Positions 32,230-40,708 of a stretch of DNA of 64,000 nucleotides are shown piece after piece (position 1 is the first letter of the stretch; each line of letters opens with the position of its first letter). Below the pieces are notes generated by a model. The model had not been told where the DNA came from, did not search any database, and saw only the letters and a list, made by a program, of their open reading frames with translations. Position numbers and translations under genes: made by a program. This stretch comes from Burkholderiales bacterium (lineage in GTDB: Bacteria > Pseudomonadota > Gammaproteobacteria > Burkholderiales > SG8-41): NCBI GenBank assembly GCA_030684405.1, contig JAUXYA010000037.1:1-64000 (forward strand), in the 5' to 3' direction.

Positions 32230-32613
32230 CTACTTGCGGTTGATCGCAAACTTGCCCGGCCCGATCAGTGCCACCGCCAGCGCGGTGAACAGGAAGAAAC
32301 CCTGCAGTTCCAGCGCCCAGCCGCCGGATTTGCCCAGCGAAAAAAGATCGTTTGGATGCGCGAGCGCGATGGCCACCACCATGTTGAAGGCCATGATTAC
32401 GCCGCCGACTCGCGCGTAGTAGCCGAAAATCACCAGCAGCGGCGCGAACACTTCGCCGACGAAGACGCCGTAGGCGAAGAACCAGGGCAGGCCGTGGTTT
32501 TCCAGCATGTTCTCGATGCCGCTGACGCCGTAGCGCATCTTGGCGATGCCGTGCAGCAACATGAAAATGCCCAGCGTCAGGCGCAGTGCCAGTTTGCCGA
32601 GGTCATCGTTCAT
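32230..32613 (-). CDS. DoxX family membrane protein
   Basis: 127 residues with four hydrophobic helices; LALRLTLGIFMLLHGIAKM is the DoxX signature at the N-terminus, and GVFVGEVFAPLLVIFGYYARVGGVIMAFNM and FFLFTALAVALIGPGKFAI complete it. DoxX/YphA-type proteins are inner-membrane proteins of uncertain role, some linked to oxidative stress or thiosulfate:quinone reduction. The PH-domain gene lies 21 bp upstream on the same strand. Confidence 0.88.
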   Translation of the reverse strand: MNDDLGKLALRLTLGIFMLLHGIAKMRYGVSGIENMLENHGLPWFFAYGVFVGEVFAPLLVIFGYYARVGGVIMAFNMVVAIALAHPNDLFSLGKSGGWALELQGFFLFTALAVALIGPGKFAINRK

Positions 32614-32634
32614 GGTGTTCTTCCTTTTGCAGAT

Positions 32635-33030
32635 TCATGTTGCGGGGTGGCTGACGCTTTCAATCGAGCGTTTCACCGCCATCGGATCGGCGACGTTTCT
32701 GAACAATACGTCGCTGGTGCCGCGGCCGGTGACCTTGACATTGCCGTAGCCGAGGATGCGGCCGAAGATGCCCTGGTCGATTTCGACGGTCTCGATCGAG
32801 CCGAGTTTCATTTCCTCGGACTTGCGGCTGATGATGCCGGTCTTGAAGACGACACGCTTGTTGGTGACGCCCTGCTCGGTGTGGCGCAGGCGCAGGTATT
32901 CATAAATCGCGAACGGAAAGGTGATCAGAAGGAGCAGCCACAACACCATCGGGATCTGCGTGATCCAGTGCAGTTTGAACAGCGCCGAGATTTCTTCGCC
33001 GGCGGAGAGGGATTCGTCGATGTAGGCCAT
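32635..33030 (-). CDS. Bacterial PH-domain membrane protein (YdbS/YdbT-like)
   Basis: 131 residues. One transmembrane hairpin or long helix (WITQIPMVLWLLLLITFPFAIYEYL, about 23-47) is followed by a PH-like domain: QGVTNKRVVFKTGIISRKSEEMKLGSIETVEIDQGIFGRILGYGNVKVTGRGTSDVLFRNVADP. This domain arrangement matches the bPH2 family. Function unknown; probably an operon with the DoxX gene 21 bp downstream. Confidence 0.85.
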   Translation of the reverse strand: MAYIDESLSAGEEISALFKLHWITQIPMVLWLLLLITFPFAIYEYLRLRHTEQGVTNKRVVFKTGIISRKSEEMKLGSIETVEIDQGIFGRILGYGNVKVTGRGTSDVLFRNVADPMAVKRSIESVSHPAT

Positions 33031-33076
33031 GAGTTATCGCGTATCCGGACTCCAAAAACTGCGTCTATGCCAGTGC

Positions 33077-33151
33077 CGTCACTCCGGCGCAAGCCGGAGT
33101 CCAGTGCCGTTGCGGGGCTGTTCCTGGATTCCGGCTTGCGCCGGAATGACG
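33077..33151. repeat. Palindromic attcc/ggaat repeat pair (left unit actcc/ggagt)
   Basis: cgtcACTCCGGCGCAAGCCGGAGTccag (left) carries compensating changes in both arms (attcc to actcc, ggaat to ggagt), and the right unit ctggattccggcttgcgccggaatgacg follows. Compensated changes mean the hairpin itself is under pressure or is copied as a palindrome. Confidence 0.85.
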
Positions 33152-33181
33152 ATTCAAGTGCAAAGCGGATGAAACTCTGAA

Positions 33182-33637
33182 TCAATGATCCCAGCCGGTG
33201 GTCTTCGCGCCTTCGGTGGCGAGCAGCACGTAGGCCATGATGCAGGGCTCCTTGCCGCGGTTTTCCCAGTTGTGCATGGTCTGGCGCTGGATGATCACGG
33301 TGCCCGGCGTCAGATGCACTACCTCGCCGCCGTCGAGCTGCATCCACAGTTCTCCGGAGAGGCAGATCGCGTAGTCGACGGAATCGGTGACGTGCCAGCG
33401 CTTGGCGACGCCCGGATCGTATTTGGCCAGTCGGAACACGCTGCCGTTGGCGAGGCTGGTGCCGAGTTCCCAAGTGTTGGGGTCTTCACTGGTCATCTCC
33501 GCCGGCAGTTTTTTGGTCGCCCACATGGGGATGTTGTGGAAACCCGGGCGCATCGGGATCGGATCGACGATGCTGTCCGATTTGACGTAGGCCTTGCCTT
33601 CCTTGTTGGTGTCGGTGACGACTCTGCGGAATTTCAT
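33182..33637 (-). CDS. Cupin-domain protein
   Basis: 151 residues. A single cupin barrel: RLAKYDPGVAKRWHVTDSVDYAICLSGELWMQLDGGEVVHLTPGTVIIQRQTMHNWENRG. His of RWH, Asp and the later His of MHNW could bind a metal, but the first cupin motif lacks the usual second His and Glu in part. No signal peptide. It precedes a Bug receptor on the same strand and may handle or sense the same small acid. Function unknown. Confidence 0.82.
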   Translation of the reverse strand: MKFRRVVTDTNKEGKAYVKSDSIVDPIPMRPGFHNIPMWATKKLPAEMTSEDPNTWELGTSLANGSVFRLAKYDPGVAKRWHVTDSVDYAICLSGELWMQLDGGEVVHLTPGTVIIQRQTMHNWENRGKEPCIMAYVLLATEGAKTTGWDH

Positions 33638-33738
33638 GATTGCTGCGCTCTCCAGTAAAACGGCTGTGCTGCCGCATCAAAAAAGCCGGACTCCCGGCGA
33701 AAACGATAACCACCTGATTTTATTTGAAAACCAAATAG

Positions 33739-33770
33739 GGGGGGCGGGCCAGCGATGCGGCCCGCCCCCC
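33739..33770 (-). terminator. Strong hairpin after the Bug gene (minus strand)
   Basis: GGGGGGCGGGCC (33739-33750) pairs perfectly with GGCCCGCCCCCC (33759-33770) around an 8-nt loop. On the minus strand it is followed by the AT-rich ctatttggttttcaaata, a weak U-rich tail. It ends the 34752-33784 transcript. Confidence 0.75.
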
Positions 33771-33783
33771 ATTTGTTGCGCAA

Positions 33784-34752
33784 TCAGCCCGATGTCTTGA
33801 TGTTGGCGGCCTTGACCACCTTTTTCCATTTTTCGACATCGCGTGCGATCGCTTTCTGGAACTGCTCGGGTGGTCCTCCGGCCGGCTCGACGCCGTCGCC
33901 GGCGAGCCGTTTCTGCATATCTGCCGTCTGCAGGATGCGCACGACGCCCTCGTTCCAACGGGCAATGATCGGCTTCGGCAGGCCTTTGGGTCCCCACAGC
34001 CCATACCACAGCACGGCTTCGTAATCCTTCACGAACTCGCCGATCGCGGGCACGTCGGGCAGCGGTCCGGCGCGTTTCGCCGTGGTCACGCCTATGCCGC
34101 GCAACTTGCCCGTCCTGGCGTGCGGAATCGTCGCCGGCATCGAGCCGAAGATCAGCTGCACCTGACCACCGAGCAGGTCGGACAGCGCGGGGCCAGTGCC
34201 TTTGTACGGGATGTGGGTCATTTTGGTGCCGGCCATCAGGTCGAACAATTCGGACGTCAGGTGGGTAATGCCGCCGGTGCCGGTGGACGCATAGTTGAGC
34301 TTGCCCGGATTGGCCTTGGCGTGAGCAATCAGTTCCGGTACCGTCTTTGCCGGCACGGAGGGGTGCAGCGCCAGCACGAAACCGCTCTCGCCGATCATGA
34401 CGATGGTCTGGATGTCCTTCACCGGATCGTAGGGCAGCTTGTGGAGTGCCGCGTTGGTGCCGTAGCTGCCGGAGACCATGATGATGGTGTAGCCGTCGGG
34501 GTTGGCACGCACCGCGGTTTCGGCGCCGATTGTGCCGCCGCCGCCCGCGCGGTTGTCGACGATGACCTGCTGGCCGAGAGTGGCGGACATGTTCGCGGCG
34601 ATCAGCCGCGCCATGATGTCGGTGCCACCGCCGGGTGCGAACGGCACCAGCATGCGGATGGACTTGTTCGGATAAGGGGCGGCCGCCGTTGCCTGTAAGG
34701 GCAGGGCTCCCGCGGCCGTCGCGACGAGCAGAACGACGAGTTTATTTTTCAT
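33784..34752 (-). CDS. Bug/TctC-family tripartite tricarboxylate transporter receptor
   Basis: 322 residues from the ATG at 34752, with signal peptide MKNKLVVLLVATAAGALPLQATAA. Bug motifs: YPNKSIRMLVPFAPGGGTDIMAR, NRAGGGGTIGAETAVRANPDGYTIIMVSG, LPYDPVKDIQTIVMIG, YASTGTGGITHLTSELFDLM, THIPYKGTGPALSDLLGGQVQLIFG and LRGIGVTTAKR. Second of two Bug genes in tandem on the minus strand (68 bp apart from the next). They may arise from duplication but differ strongly in the binding-loop residues. Confidence 0.92.
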   Translation of the reverse strand: MKNKLVVLLVATAAGALPLQATAAAPYPNKSIRMLVPFAPGGGTDIMARLIAANMSATLGQQVIVDNRAGGGGTIGAETAVRANPDGYTIIMVSGSYGTNAALHKLPYDPVKDIQTIVMIGESGFVLALHPSVPAKTVPELIAHAKANPGKLNYASTGTGGITHLTSELFDLMAGTKMTHIPYKGTGPALSDLLGGQVQLIFGSMPATIPHARTGKLRGIGVTTAKRAGPLPDVPAIGEFVKDYEAVLWYGLWGPKGLPKPIIARWNEGVVRILQTADMQKRLAGDGVEPAGGPPEQFQKAIARDVEKWKKVVKAANIKTSG

Positions 34753-34820
34753 GCGATGCTCCTCCATTGGGTAGTGTTCACATGCGTTTGTTTCCGGTGT
34801 GTTCCCGGCTTTAAGTTTAC

Positions 34821-35783
34821 TCAGTCCGCAGAAATGCCGGCTTCGCGGATGACCTTTGTCCACTTGGTCATTTCCGAGCGCAGATACTGGTTGGATTCGT
34901 CGAGCCCGCCGCCGATGAGGTCGATGCCGGCGGCGGCAAAGCGTTTCGCGGTCTCGGCTTCGCGCAGCGCTGTGTTGCTGTCGGTGTTGATTTTCTGCAG
35001 CGTCGCACGTGGCGTCTTCGACGGTGCAAACACGCCATACCAGACGTCGAAGGCATAACCCGGCAGGCCGTTTTCGGCCACCGTCGGCAGTTCCGGCGCG
35101 GCGGGGCTGCGCTTGGCGCCGGTGACAGCCAGCGCGCGCAACCGCCCCGATTTTGCATGCGGCAGGATGGTGCCGACGCCGGCGATGGCCATCTGTACCT
35201 CGCCGGTGAGCAGCGCCGTGGTGCCGGGACCGGTGCCCTTGTACGGGATATGCACCATGTTCACGCCCGCAGTGACGCGGAACAGTTCTGAACCGAGGTG
35301 TGAGGCGCCGCTGACGCCACCGGAGGCAAAACGGATGTCGCCCGGTTTCGATTTCGCGAGCTGCACCAGTTCGGTTACCGATTTCGCGGGCATCGACGGA
35401 TGCACCGCGAGCACGAAGGGCTGGGTGCCGACGATGGTCACCGCGGTGATGTCGCGCTGCACGTCGAAGGGCAATTTTTTGTACAGCGCCGGTGCATAGG
35501 AAATGCCCACGCTCTGCAGCAGCAGTGTGTAGCCGTCGGGCGCCGCCTTGGCGGTGATGTCGGTGGCGATCACGCCGCCGCCGCCCGGACGATTGTCGAC
35601 GATCGCCTGCTGGCCCCAGACCCCTGTGAGTCCCTGCGCAAGCAGCCGTGCGATGATGTCGGTGCCGCCGCCGGCAGCGGAGGCCGCAACCATGCGTACG
35701 GGGCGCTCCGGGAAACCCGCGGCCATTGCGCTGCCCGCCGTGCAGCCGGCAGCAAGGGTGATGGCGATTATTTTTTTATGCAT
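34821..35783 (-). CDS. Bug/TctC-family tripartite tricarboxylate transporter receptor
   Basis: 320 residues, signal peptide MHKKIIAITLAAGCTAGSAMA. Bug motifs: FPERPVRMVAASAAGGGTDIIARLLA, NRPGGGGVIATDITAKAAPDGYTLLLQS, LPFDVQRDITAVTIV, FASGGVSGASHLGSELFRVT, HIPYKGTGPGTTALLTGEVQMAI. Encoded next to a ketopantoate-reductase-like enzyme (39 bp upstream) and a second Bug, suggesting uptake or sensing of a carboxylic acid for that block. Confidence 0.92.
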   Translation of the reverse strand: MHKKIIAITLAAGCTAGSAMAAGFPERPVRMVAASAAGGGTDIIARLLAQGLTGVWGQQAIVDNRPGGGGVIATDITAKAAPDGYTLLLQSVGISYAPALYKKLPFDVQRDITAVTIVGTQPFVLAVHPSMPAKSVTELVQLAKSKPGDIRFASGGVSGASHLGSELFRVTAGVNMVHIPYKGTGPGTTALLTGEVQMAIAGVGTILPHAKSGRLRALAVTGAKRSPAAPELPTVAENGLPGYAFDVWYGVFAPSKTPRATLQKINTDSNTALREAETAKRFAAAGIDLIGGGLDESNQYLRSEMTKWTKVIREAGISAD

Positions 35784-35822
35784 ATTGTCCTCCTCCGTTG
35801 AATCGCCACATTCTGCCGCATC

Positions 35823-36860
35823 TCAGGCGGCTTTTGTGACCATCTGCTGCTTGAGGAGTGCGTAATTGTCCGCGGACATCGTGATTTCACCGCGGTTGAT
35901 GCGGCGGTCGAGCGCGGTCACCGCGTCGTTGGCCGGCGTCGCGATACCCAGCTCGCGGCCCTTTCGCGCCACCAGCCCGCTGATGAACTCGATTTCGCTG
36001 GTGCGGCCCTTGAGGTGGTCGTGGATTGGCGCGGTGCGTCCGCCGCCGACATGCGACATCAACGTCTTCATCGTGGTGATCAGATTCTCGTCACTGGATC
36101 CTGCGAATTCGTCGGCGCGCAGCCCGAATACCGGCTCCATGCGGTAACCGAGGGCCGCGCCCACGGCCAGAGATTCACGGCCGAGCTGCACCGAAATGTC
36201 GAACATGCCGGGCAGGGCGCAGGCCTCGAAGTTGCGCAGCCCGAGCAGGCTGAACGGTCCCATGGTCATGGTGTTGGCAATCAGCTTGGTCCACTTCGCG
36301 CCGTAGATGTTGTTGGTGACGTCACAGCGGCCGACCTTGCCCATGATCGCGGCGACTTCCTTGACCCGCGGCGTATGGCTGCCGTCGAGCTCACCGACAG
36401 TGAACCAGGTCAGCTTGCGGTTGGTGTTGCGCTGGATCTGGCCCGGCGTGAAGAGTTCCGCCTGCAGTTCGACAACGCAGCCGATAACCCGCTTGCGCCC
36501 GACAATGGAGGCGATGGCATCGTCATTCATGCCGTTCTGGGCGCCGACGACGATGCTGTCGGCTTTCAGGTAAGGCTTGATGAATTCGGCGAGCCAGCGC
36601 GTGTCGTTCGATTTCGCGGCGAGGAACACGATGTCGAATTCGGTCTGCGCCGAGGACAGGTCGCAGAGGTTCAAGGCCTTCACCGGCACCTGGAACTGCG
36701 AATCCTTGAACTGTACCTGCAGGCCGTTGTTCTTCATCGCCTTGACATGTGCCGGCCACTGATCGATCAGCGTGACGTCGAAGCCGGAATGGGTGAGGTC
36801 AGCGCCGATGCTGCTGCCGATGGCGCCGGTGCCGAGGACTGCGATTTTTTTATTTTTCAT
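35823..36860 (-). CDS. 2-dehydropantoate 2-reductase (PanE/ApbA) family oxidoreductase
   Basis: 345 residues. Rossmann motif KIAVLGTGAIGSSIGADL (residues 5-22); IVFLAAKSNDTRWLAEFIKPYL; GAQNGMNDDAI with the conserved Asn; catalytic Lys in YGAKWTKLIANTMTMGP; Glu/Ser region HDHLKGRTSEIEFISG typical of PanE. Paralogues of this family in catabolic clusters act on other 2-oxo acids, and the placement between Bug receptors and MmgE/PrpD suggests that, rather than pantothenate synthesis. Substrate unknown. Confidence 0.87.
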   Translation of the reverse strand: MKNKKIAVLGTGAIGSSIGADLTHSGFDVTLIDQWPAHVKAMKNNGLQVQFKDSQFQVPVKALNLCDLSSAQTEFDIVFLAAKSNDTRWLAEFIKPYLKADSIVVGAQNGMNDDAIASIVGRKRVIGCVVELQAELFTPGQIQRNTNRKLTWFTVGELDGSHTPRVKEVAAIMGKVGRCDVTNNIYGAKWTKLIANTMTMGPFSLLGLRNFEACALPGMFDISVQLGRESLAVGAALGYRMEPVFGLRADEFAGSSDENLITTMKTLMSHVGGGRTAPIHDHLKGRTSEIEFISGLVARKGRELGIATPANDAVTALDRRINRGEITMSADNYALLKQQMVTKAA

Positions 36861-36906
36861 GATTTGGCCGGTTTAGTCATTGAACGGATGAGATACGTTT
36901 TTCCGT

Positions 36907-37016
36907 CGTCATTCCGGCCGCCCCCCAAGGGAACTTCCTTCGGGGCGCGCTGAGCGCGAGCCGGAATCCAGAAGGCAATGTAAGAACCCTGGATTCCGGC
37001 GTACGCCGGAATGACG
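36907..37016. repeat. attcc/ggaat repeat pair with nested second palindrome
   Basis: The left unit cgtcattccggc-N-gagccggaatccag is enlarged by an insert (36919-36959, gccccccaagggaacttcct-tcggggcgcg). A right unit ctggattccggcgtacgccg-gaatgacgg ends it. The insert is found in reverse orientation in the neighbouring repeat. Confidence 0.8.
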
Positions 37017-37063
37017 GTTATTATTGAAAATTACATATGTGAGTGACACGAGGACTGTGCCCC

Positions 37064-37177
37064 CGTCATTCCTGCGCGCCCCGAAGGAAGTCCCCCTGGG
37101 GGGCAAGCAGGAATCCAGGTGTTTTGTATTGAAGCGGAACTGGATTCCGGCTCGCGCTACGCGCGTCCGGAATGACG
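37064..37177. repeat. attcc/ggaat repeat pair with the nested palindrome inverted
   Basis: Left unit cgtcattcctgc-N-gcaggaatccag carries gcgccccgaaggaagtcccc-ctggggggc, which is the reverse complement type of the insert at 36919-36959. The right unit is ctggattccggctcgcgcta-cgcgcgtccggaatgacg. Confidence 0.8.
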
Positions 37178-37219
37178 ATATCCTTGTCACTGAATTATGT
37201 AACTATCAATAAATTGCGG

Positions 37220-38599
37220 TTATTGTTTTCGCGCCGCCAGTGCCAGCAACTCTTGTACCGAATGGTTTTCGATGTCGAGCGCGATTTTGGCAATGGCATC
37301 GACCGGGGCGGCGGGCAGGATGCCGCGAATCTTTTCGGTGACGCCCGCAGCGTTGACCGGATTGTCGATGGAGCCGGTGGGGTTGAGGATGTCCTCGCGC
37401 ACCCACTGTCCGTCCTGTTCCGCGGCGACCCAGCCGGCAAAGTGCTTCGGATACAGCTTGTCGAGTTCGGGATCGTGCTCGCACTCGAGCTGCGCCGCCA
37501 GTTTGACCAGCTTCGGATCAGCCATGCGCTCGGCGGTGAATTGCGGCGGCAGCACCTGGCCGTCGACCAGCGCCGCGGCTATCACGTAGCGCAGGCTCAT
37601 CTGCGCGTTGAGCGCGCTGCCCGGCGCATAGGCGAATCCGCACTGCACGTCGACCACGTTGGACAGCCCGACCTTGACGCGACGCTTCGCGTCCCAAGGG
37701 GCGCCGATCTTTTTGCGCACCGCCAGCGCGGCGTCGATGTAGGCATGGGTGCTGCCGCAGCAGGAGTAGGGTTTGATCGAGTTGTTGTCGGTGTGCCAGA
37801 CGCGGCCGATGTCGCGGGTGAGCAGCGTCGCGTCACTGTCGTCGGAATGTGCCCTCAGCACGCCGCCGTCCTCGTATTCGTAGATCTGCGTCGGCCCGGT
37901 GTAGCCCATTGCCGCGAGTTCGGCGGCGAGAACGCCGGAATGCACCGCCTTGCCGGCGTGGAAACGTTTGCTCATCGTGCCATCGGCGTTGAAGGCCCAG
38001 GTGCCGGCGCCCTGGGTGCCGGCGAGGCCCAGTGCCCACGCTGTCCGCTCGGCGTCGAGTTTCAGCAGCGAGGCGCAGGTCGCCGCCGCCGCGAATGGAC
38101 CGTAGATGCCGGTGATGTGCCAGCCGCGCAGGCGCGTTGCCGAAGGGTTCGAGGCGAGGCTGGATCGGATCATGGTTTCGTAACCGGCCGCAATTGCGGT
38201 GACCACGGCCTTGCCGTCAGAGCCCAGTTTTTCCGCCATCGCCAGCGCCGTCGGCACCGTGATCGCGCCGGCGTGCAGCTTGGCGTTGTGGTAATCGTCG
38301 AGTTCGAAGGCGTGCGCCGCCGAGCCGTTGACCATCGCCGCATCGGCGACGCGCAGCGACGGACCCTTGTCGCCCCAGACCGTGGCCTCGCCCTTGCCGG
38401 AACTGCCGGCACGCGCCCAGGCGAGCAGCATCTGTGCCCACGGCGTGCCGTAGCCGTAAATGCCGCAGCCCAGCGTATCGAGGATGGCGATGCGTACCAC
38501 CTCACGGGTGCGCGCGGGGATGTCTTCGTATTTCAGGCCGCTGATCCAGGTGGCGAGTTCGCGGGTTGGTGCGCCGATGGCGCGGCGGTCATCATTCAT
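37220..38599 (-). CDS. MmgE/PrpD family protein
   Basis: 459 residues. The family covers 2-methylcitrate dehydratase, cis-aconitate decarboxylase and similar enzymes. Visible: ILDTLGCGIYGYGTPWAQM, AMVNGSAAHAFELDDYHNAKLHAGAITVPTALA (the HxxxxDD-like active-site loop: Asp-Asp and Lys/His), FNADGTMSKRFHAGKAVHSGVLAAELA and KPYSCCGSTHAYIDAAL. It is divergent (217 bp) from a TcuA-like dehydrogenase and next to Bug and PanE-like genes. Probably dehydrates, decarboxylates or isomerises a tricarboxylic acid (inference). Confidence 0.88.
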   Translation of the reverse strand: MNDDRRAIGAPTRELATWISGLKYEDIPARTREVVRIAILDTLGCGIYGYGTPWAQMLLAWARAGSSGKGEATVWGDKGPSLRVADAAMVNGSAAHAFELDDYHNAKLHAGAITVPTALAMAEKLGSDGKAVVTAIAAGYETMIRSSLASNPSATRLRGWHITGIYGPFAAAATCASLLKLDAERTAWALGLAGTQGAGTWAFNADGTMSKRFHAGKAVHSGVLAAELAAMGYTGPTQIYEYEDGGVLRAHSDDSDATLLTRDIGRVWHTDNNSIKPYSCCGSTHAYIDAALAVRKKIGAPWDAKRRVKVGLSNVVDVQCGFAYAPGSALNAQMSLRYVIAAALVDGQVLPPQFTAERMADPKLVKLAAQLECEHDPELDKLYPKHFAGWVAAEQDGQWVREDILNPTGSIDNPVNAAGVTEKIRGILPAAPVDAIAKIALDIENHSVQELLALAARKQ

Positions 38600-38815
38600 G
38601 GCGGGTTCTCCTCTATGGGCTTTGCAACGTAGGTCAGCCTAACGCGATCACGGCGCTCCGGCATCTGCAAGTCCACATCAAGGAACGCGCGCAGCCGCTT
38701 TCCCGGGGTCGGCATTCTTGACACCTTTTCCGCGACCGTTCCATACTCGAATCGCCTACGCGGCAATATGTGTGCGGCAAACCTCAGTCCGGATCATTCA
38801 ACAGGAGTCCAATAA

Positions 38816-40420
38816 ATGGATTACGACGTCATCGTCGTCGGCGGCGGCAACGCGGCCTGCGCTGCAGCGGTTTCGGCCCGCGAAAACGGCGCGAAAAAAG
38901 TGCTGCTGCTGGAAAAGGCGCCGAAAGCCCAGCGTGCTGGCAACACCCATTTCAGCGGCGCGATTTTCCGCTTCGTGTTCAACCATGTCGACGAACTCGA
39001 CCGCTTCGTGCCTGATGCGGAAGACGAATACCCGGGTTTCCGCGCCGGCGTGCCGGTGTATCCGCATGAGGCCTTCACCGAGGACCTGATGCGCGTCACC
39101 GAGGGCAAGTCCGATCCGGAATTGTCGAAGCTGCTGATCGACGAGTCCTACGACACCACCTGCTGGCTGCAGGATGTCGGCAAACACCATTTCGAACTGG
39201 CGAAGTCGGTGATGGGCATCAAGGTCGGCGACAAGATCAAGTGGCCCAAGGGCGCGATCGTGCGCACCGTGCACGAAGGTGTCGGCCTGGCGCAGCAATG
39301 GTTCAAGACCTGTGAAGCGATGGGCGTCGAGATCCGCTACGAGGCGCATGTGCTGGACCTCGCGATGAACGGACAGGGCGCGGTAAAGGGTGTGGTGGTG
39401 CGCGGTGAAAAAGGCCTGCAGACGCTGAAGGCCGGCGCGGTGATCCTTGCCTGCGGCGGTTTCGAAACCAATCCCGCCTGGCGCACGCATTATCTCGGCC
39501 AGGAATGGGGCCACGCCAAGGTGCGCGGCTCCAACTTCAACTACGGCGACGGCCTGCGCATGGCAATCGAAGCCGGCGCGATGCCCTGGGGCCACTGGGG
39601 CGGCTGTCATGCGACGCCAATCGTTGCCGATGCGCCGGACTACGGCCGCAAGGACCTGACGGACAAGACCAACCGACTGTCCTATCCCTACGGTGTAATG
39701 ATCAACGTTGAAGGCAAACGTTGGATCGACGAAGCGGTGGATTTCCAGGCCTTTACCTATGCCAAGTACGGCGGCCTGATCCTGAAACAGCCGAAGAGCC
39801 TCGTCTACCAGATCTTTGATGCCAAGACGATGCACCTGCTGGAGCCGCGCTACTCGACCAGCGAACCCTTCAAGGCCGACACCCTGGAGGGCCTGGTAAA
39901 GCAGCTGAAAGTCGACCACGCTGAAGCGATGAAAACGCTGAAGGCCTACAACGAGGCCTGCGGCCGCGGCGGCCCCTTCAATGCCGCGGCGCTCGACGGC
40001 CTGCACACCGAAGGCATTGATCCGCCCAAATCAAACTGGGCGCAGAAGCTCGACACCCCGCCCTATGTATCCTGGCCGGTTACCGGCGGCATCACCTTCA
40101 CCTTCGGCGGCCTGAAAATCGACAAGGAAGCGCGCGTGATCTCCACCGGCTGGAAGCCGATCCCCGGCCTCTACACTGCCGGCGAAATGGTCGGCGGTCT
40201 CTTCCATTACAACTACCCGCTGGGTACCGGGCTGATGTCGGGTGCGGTGTTCGGGCGCATCGCCGGCAAGAGCGCGGCGAAGGAGGCGATGGGCAGCAAG
40301 GCCAAAGGTAAATCCGTGAAGAAGACGGTGGCCAAAAAGCCGCCGGCGAGGACGCAATCAGTGAAGAAAAAAGTGATGAGGCAAAAAGCGGTGAAGCAAA
40401 AGGCGGTGAAGAAAAAGTAA
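38816..40420 (+). CDS. FAD-dependent tricarballylate dehydrogenase (TcuA-like) with Lys-rich C-terminal tail
   Basis: 534 residues. FAD-binding motif DYDVIVVGGGNAACAAAVSARENGAKKVLLLEKA at the start, a TcuA-like AGNTHFSGAIFRF segment, LACGGFETNP, the substrate region RGSNFNYGDGLRMAIEAGAMPWGHWGG, and C-terminal PVTGGITFTFGGLKID and GLYTAGEMVGGLFHYNYPLGTGLMSGAVFGRIAG, which all match the fumarate-reductase/TcuA superfamily (tricarballylate to cis-aconitate in Salmonella). The last 45 residues form a Lys/Ala-rich tail (SVKKTVAKKPPARTQSVKKK and on), unlike TcuA. ATG 38816 after CAGGAG. TcuB and TcuC are not present. Confidence 0.87.
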   Translation: MDYDVIVVGGGNAACAAAVSARENGAKKVLLLEKAPKAQRAGNTHFSGAIFRFVFNHVDELDRFVPDAEDEYPGFRAGVPVYPHEAFTEDLMRVTEGKSDPELSKLLIDESYDTTCWLQDVGKHHFELAKSVMGIKVGDKIKWPKGAIVRTVHEGVGLAQQWFKTCEAMGVEIRYEAHVLDLAMNGQGAVKGVVVRGEKGLQTLKAGAVILACGGFETNPAWRTHYLGQEWGHAKVRGSNFNYGDGLRMAIEAGAMPWGHWGGCHATPIVADAPDYGRKDLTDKTNRLSYPYGVMINVEGKRWIDEAVDFQAFTYAKYGGLILKQPKSLVYQIFDAKTMHLLEPRYSTSEPFKADTLEGLVKQLKVDHAEAMKTLKAYNEACGRGGPFNAAALDGLHTEGIDPPKSNWAQKLDTPPYVSWPVTGGITFTFGGLKIDKEARVISTGWKPIPGLYTAGEMVGGLFHYNYPLGTGLMSGAVFGRIAGKSAAKEAMGSKAKGKSVKKTVAKKPPARTQSVKKKVMRQKAVKQKAVKKK

Positions 40421-40439
40421 GGACAAGTCAGCAAAGAAA

Positions 40440-40463
40440 AACCGGGCGCCCCCCGGTTTTTTT
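40440..40463 (+). terminator. Rho-independent terminator after the TcuA-like gene
   Basis: AACCGGG-cgccc-CCCGGTT followed by a run of T (40440-40463). Confidence 0.85.
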
Positions 40464-40708
40464 ACGCACACTGTTTGTCACCCCTGCGCGCGCGGGGGCA
40501 TTTTGCCAAAGGCATATCTGCCTGGTGACGACGCAATGCCAAGCGCCGGGCTGCTGAACCGGCGACACTCAGGAAGCATTGCGCTGTAAGCGCGCTGCCG
40601 TACGGTGCGCCCGCTAGCGCAGGGATACCGTGGATACCGGTGGTTGATGAGTTGCATTTTTATGCGCGATTCGACCTGCATCCGTTTTTTTATTCGAAAG
40701 GTCATCCC

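Larger units (their letters stand above)
36861..37219. other. 359-bp intergenic region filled by two long palindromic repeats
   Basis: Holds the repeats at 36907-37016 and 37064-37177, each about 110 bp, and otherwise only AT-rich linker. No gene is seen. Confidence 0.75.

Noticed and set aside
37172-38632. 486-codon plus-strand frame opposite the MmgE/PrpD gene
   Set aside because: Shadow of the minus-strand MmgE/PrpD gene; no recognisable domain.
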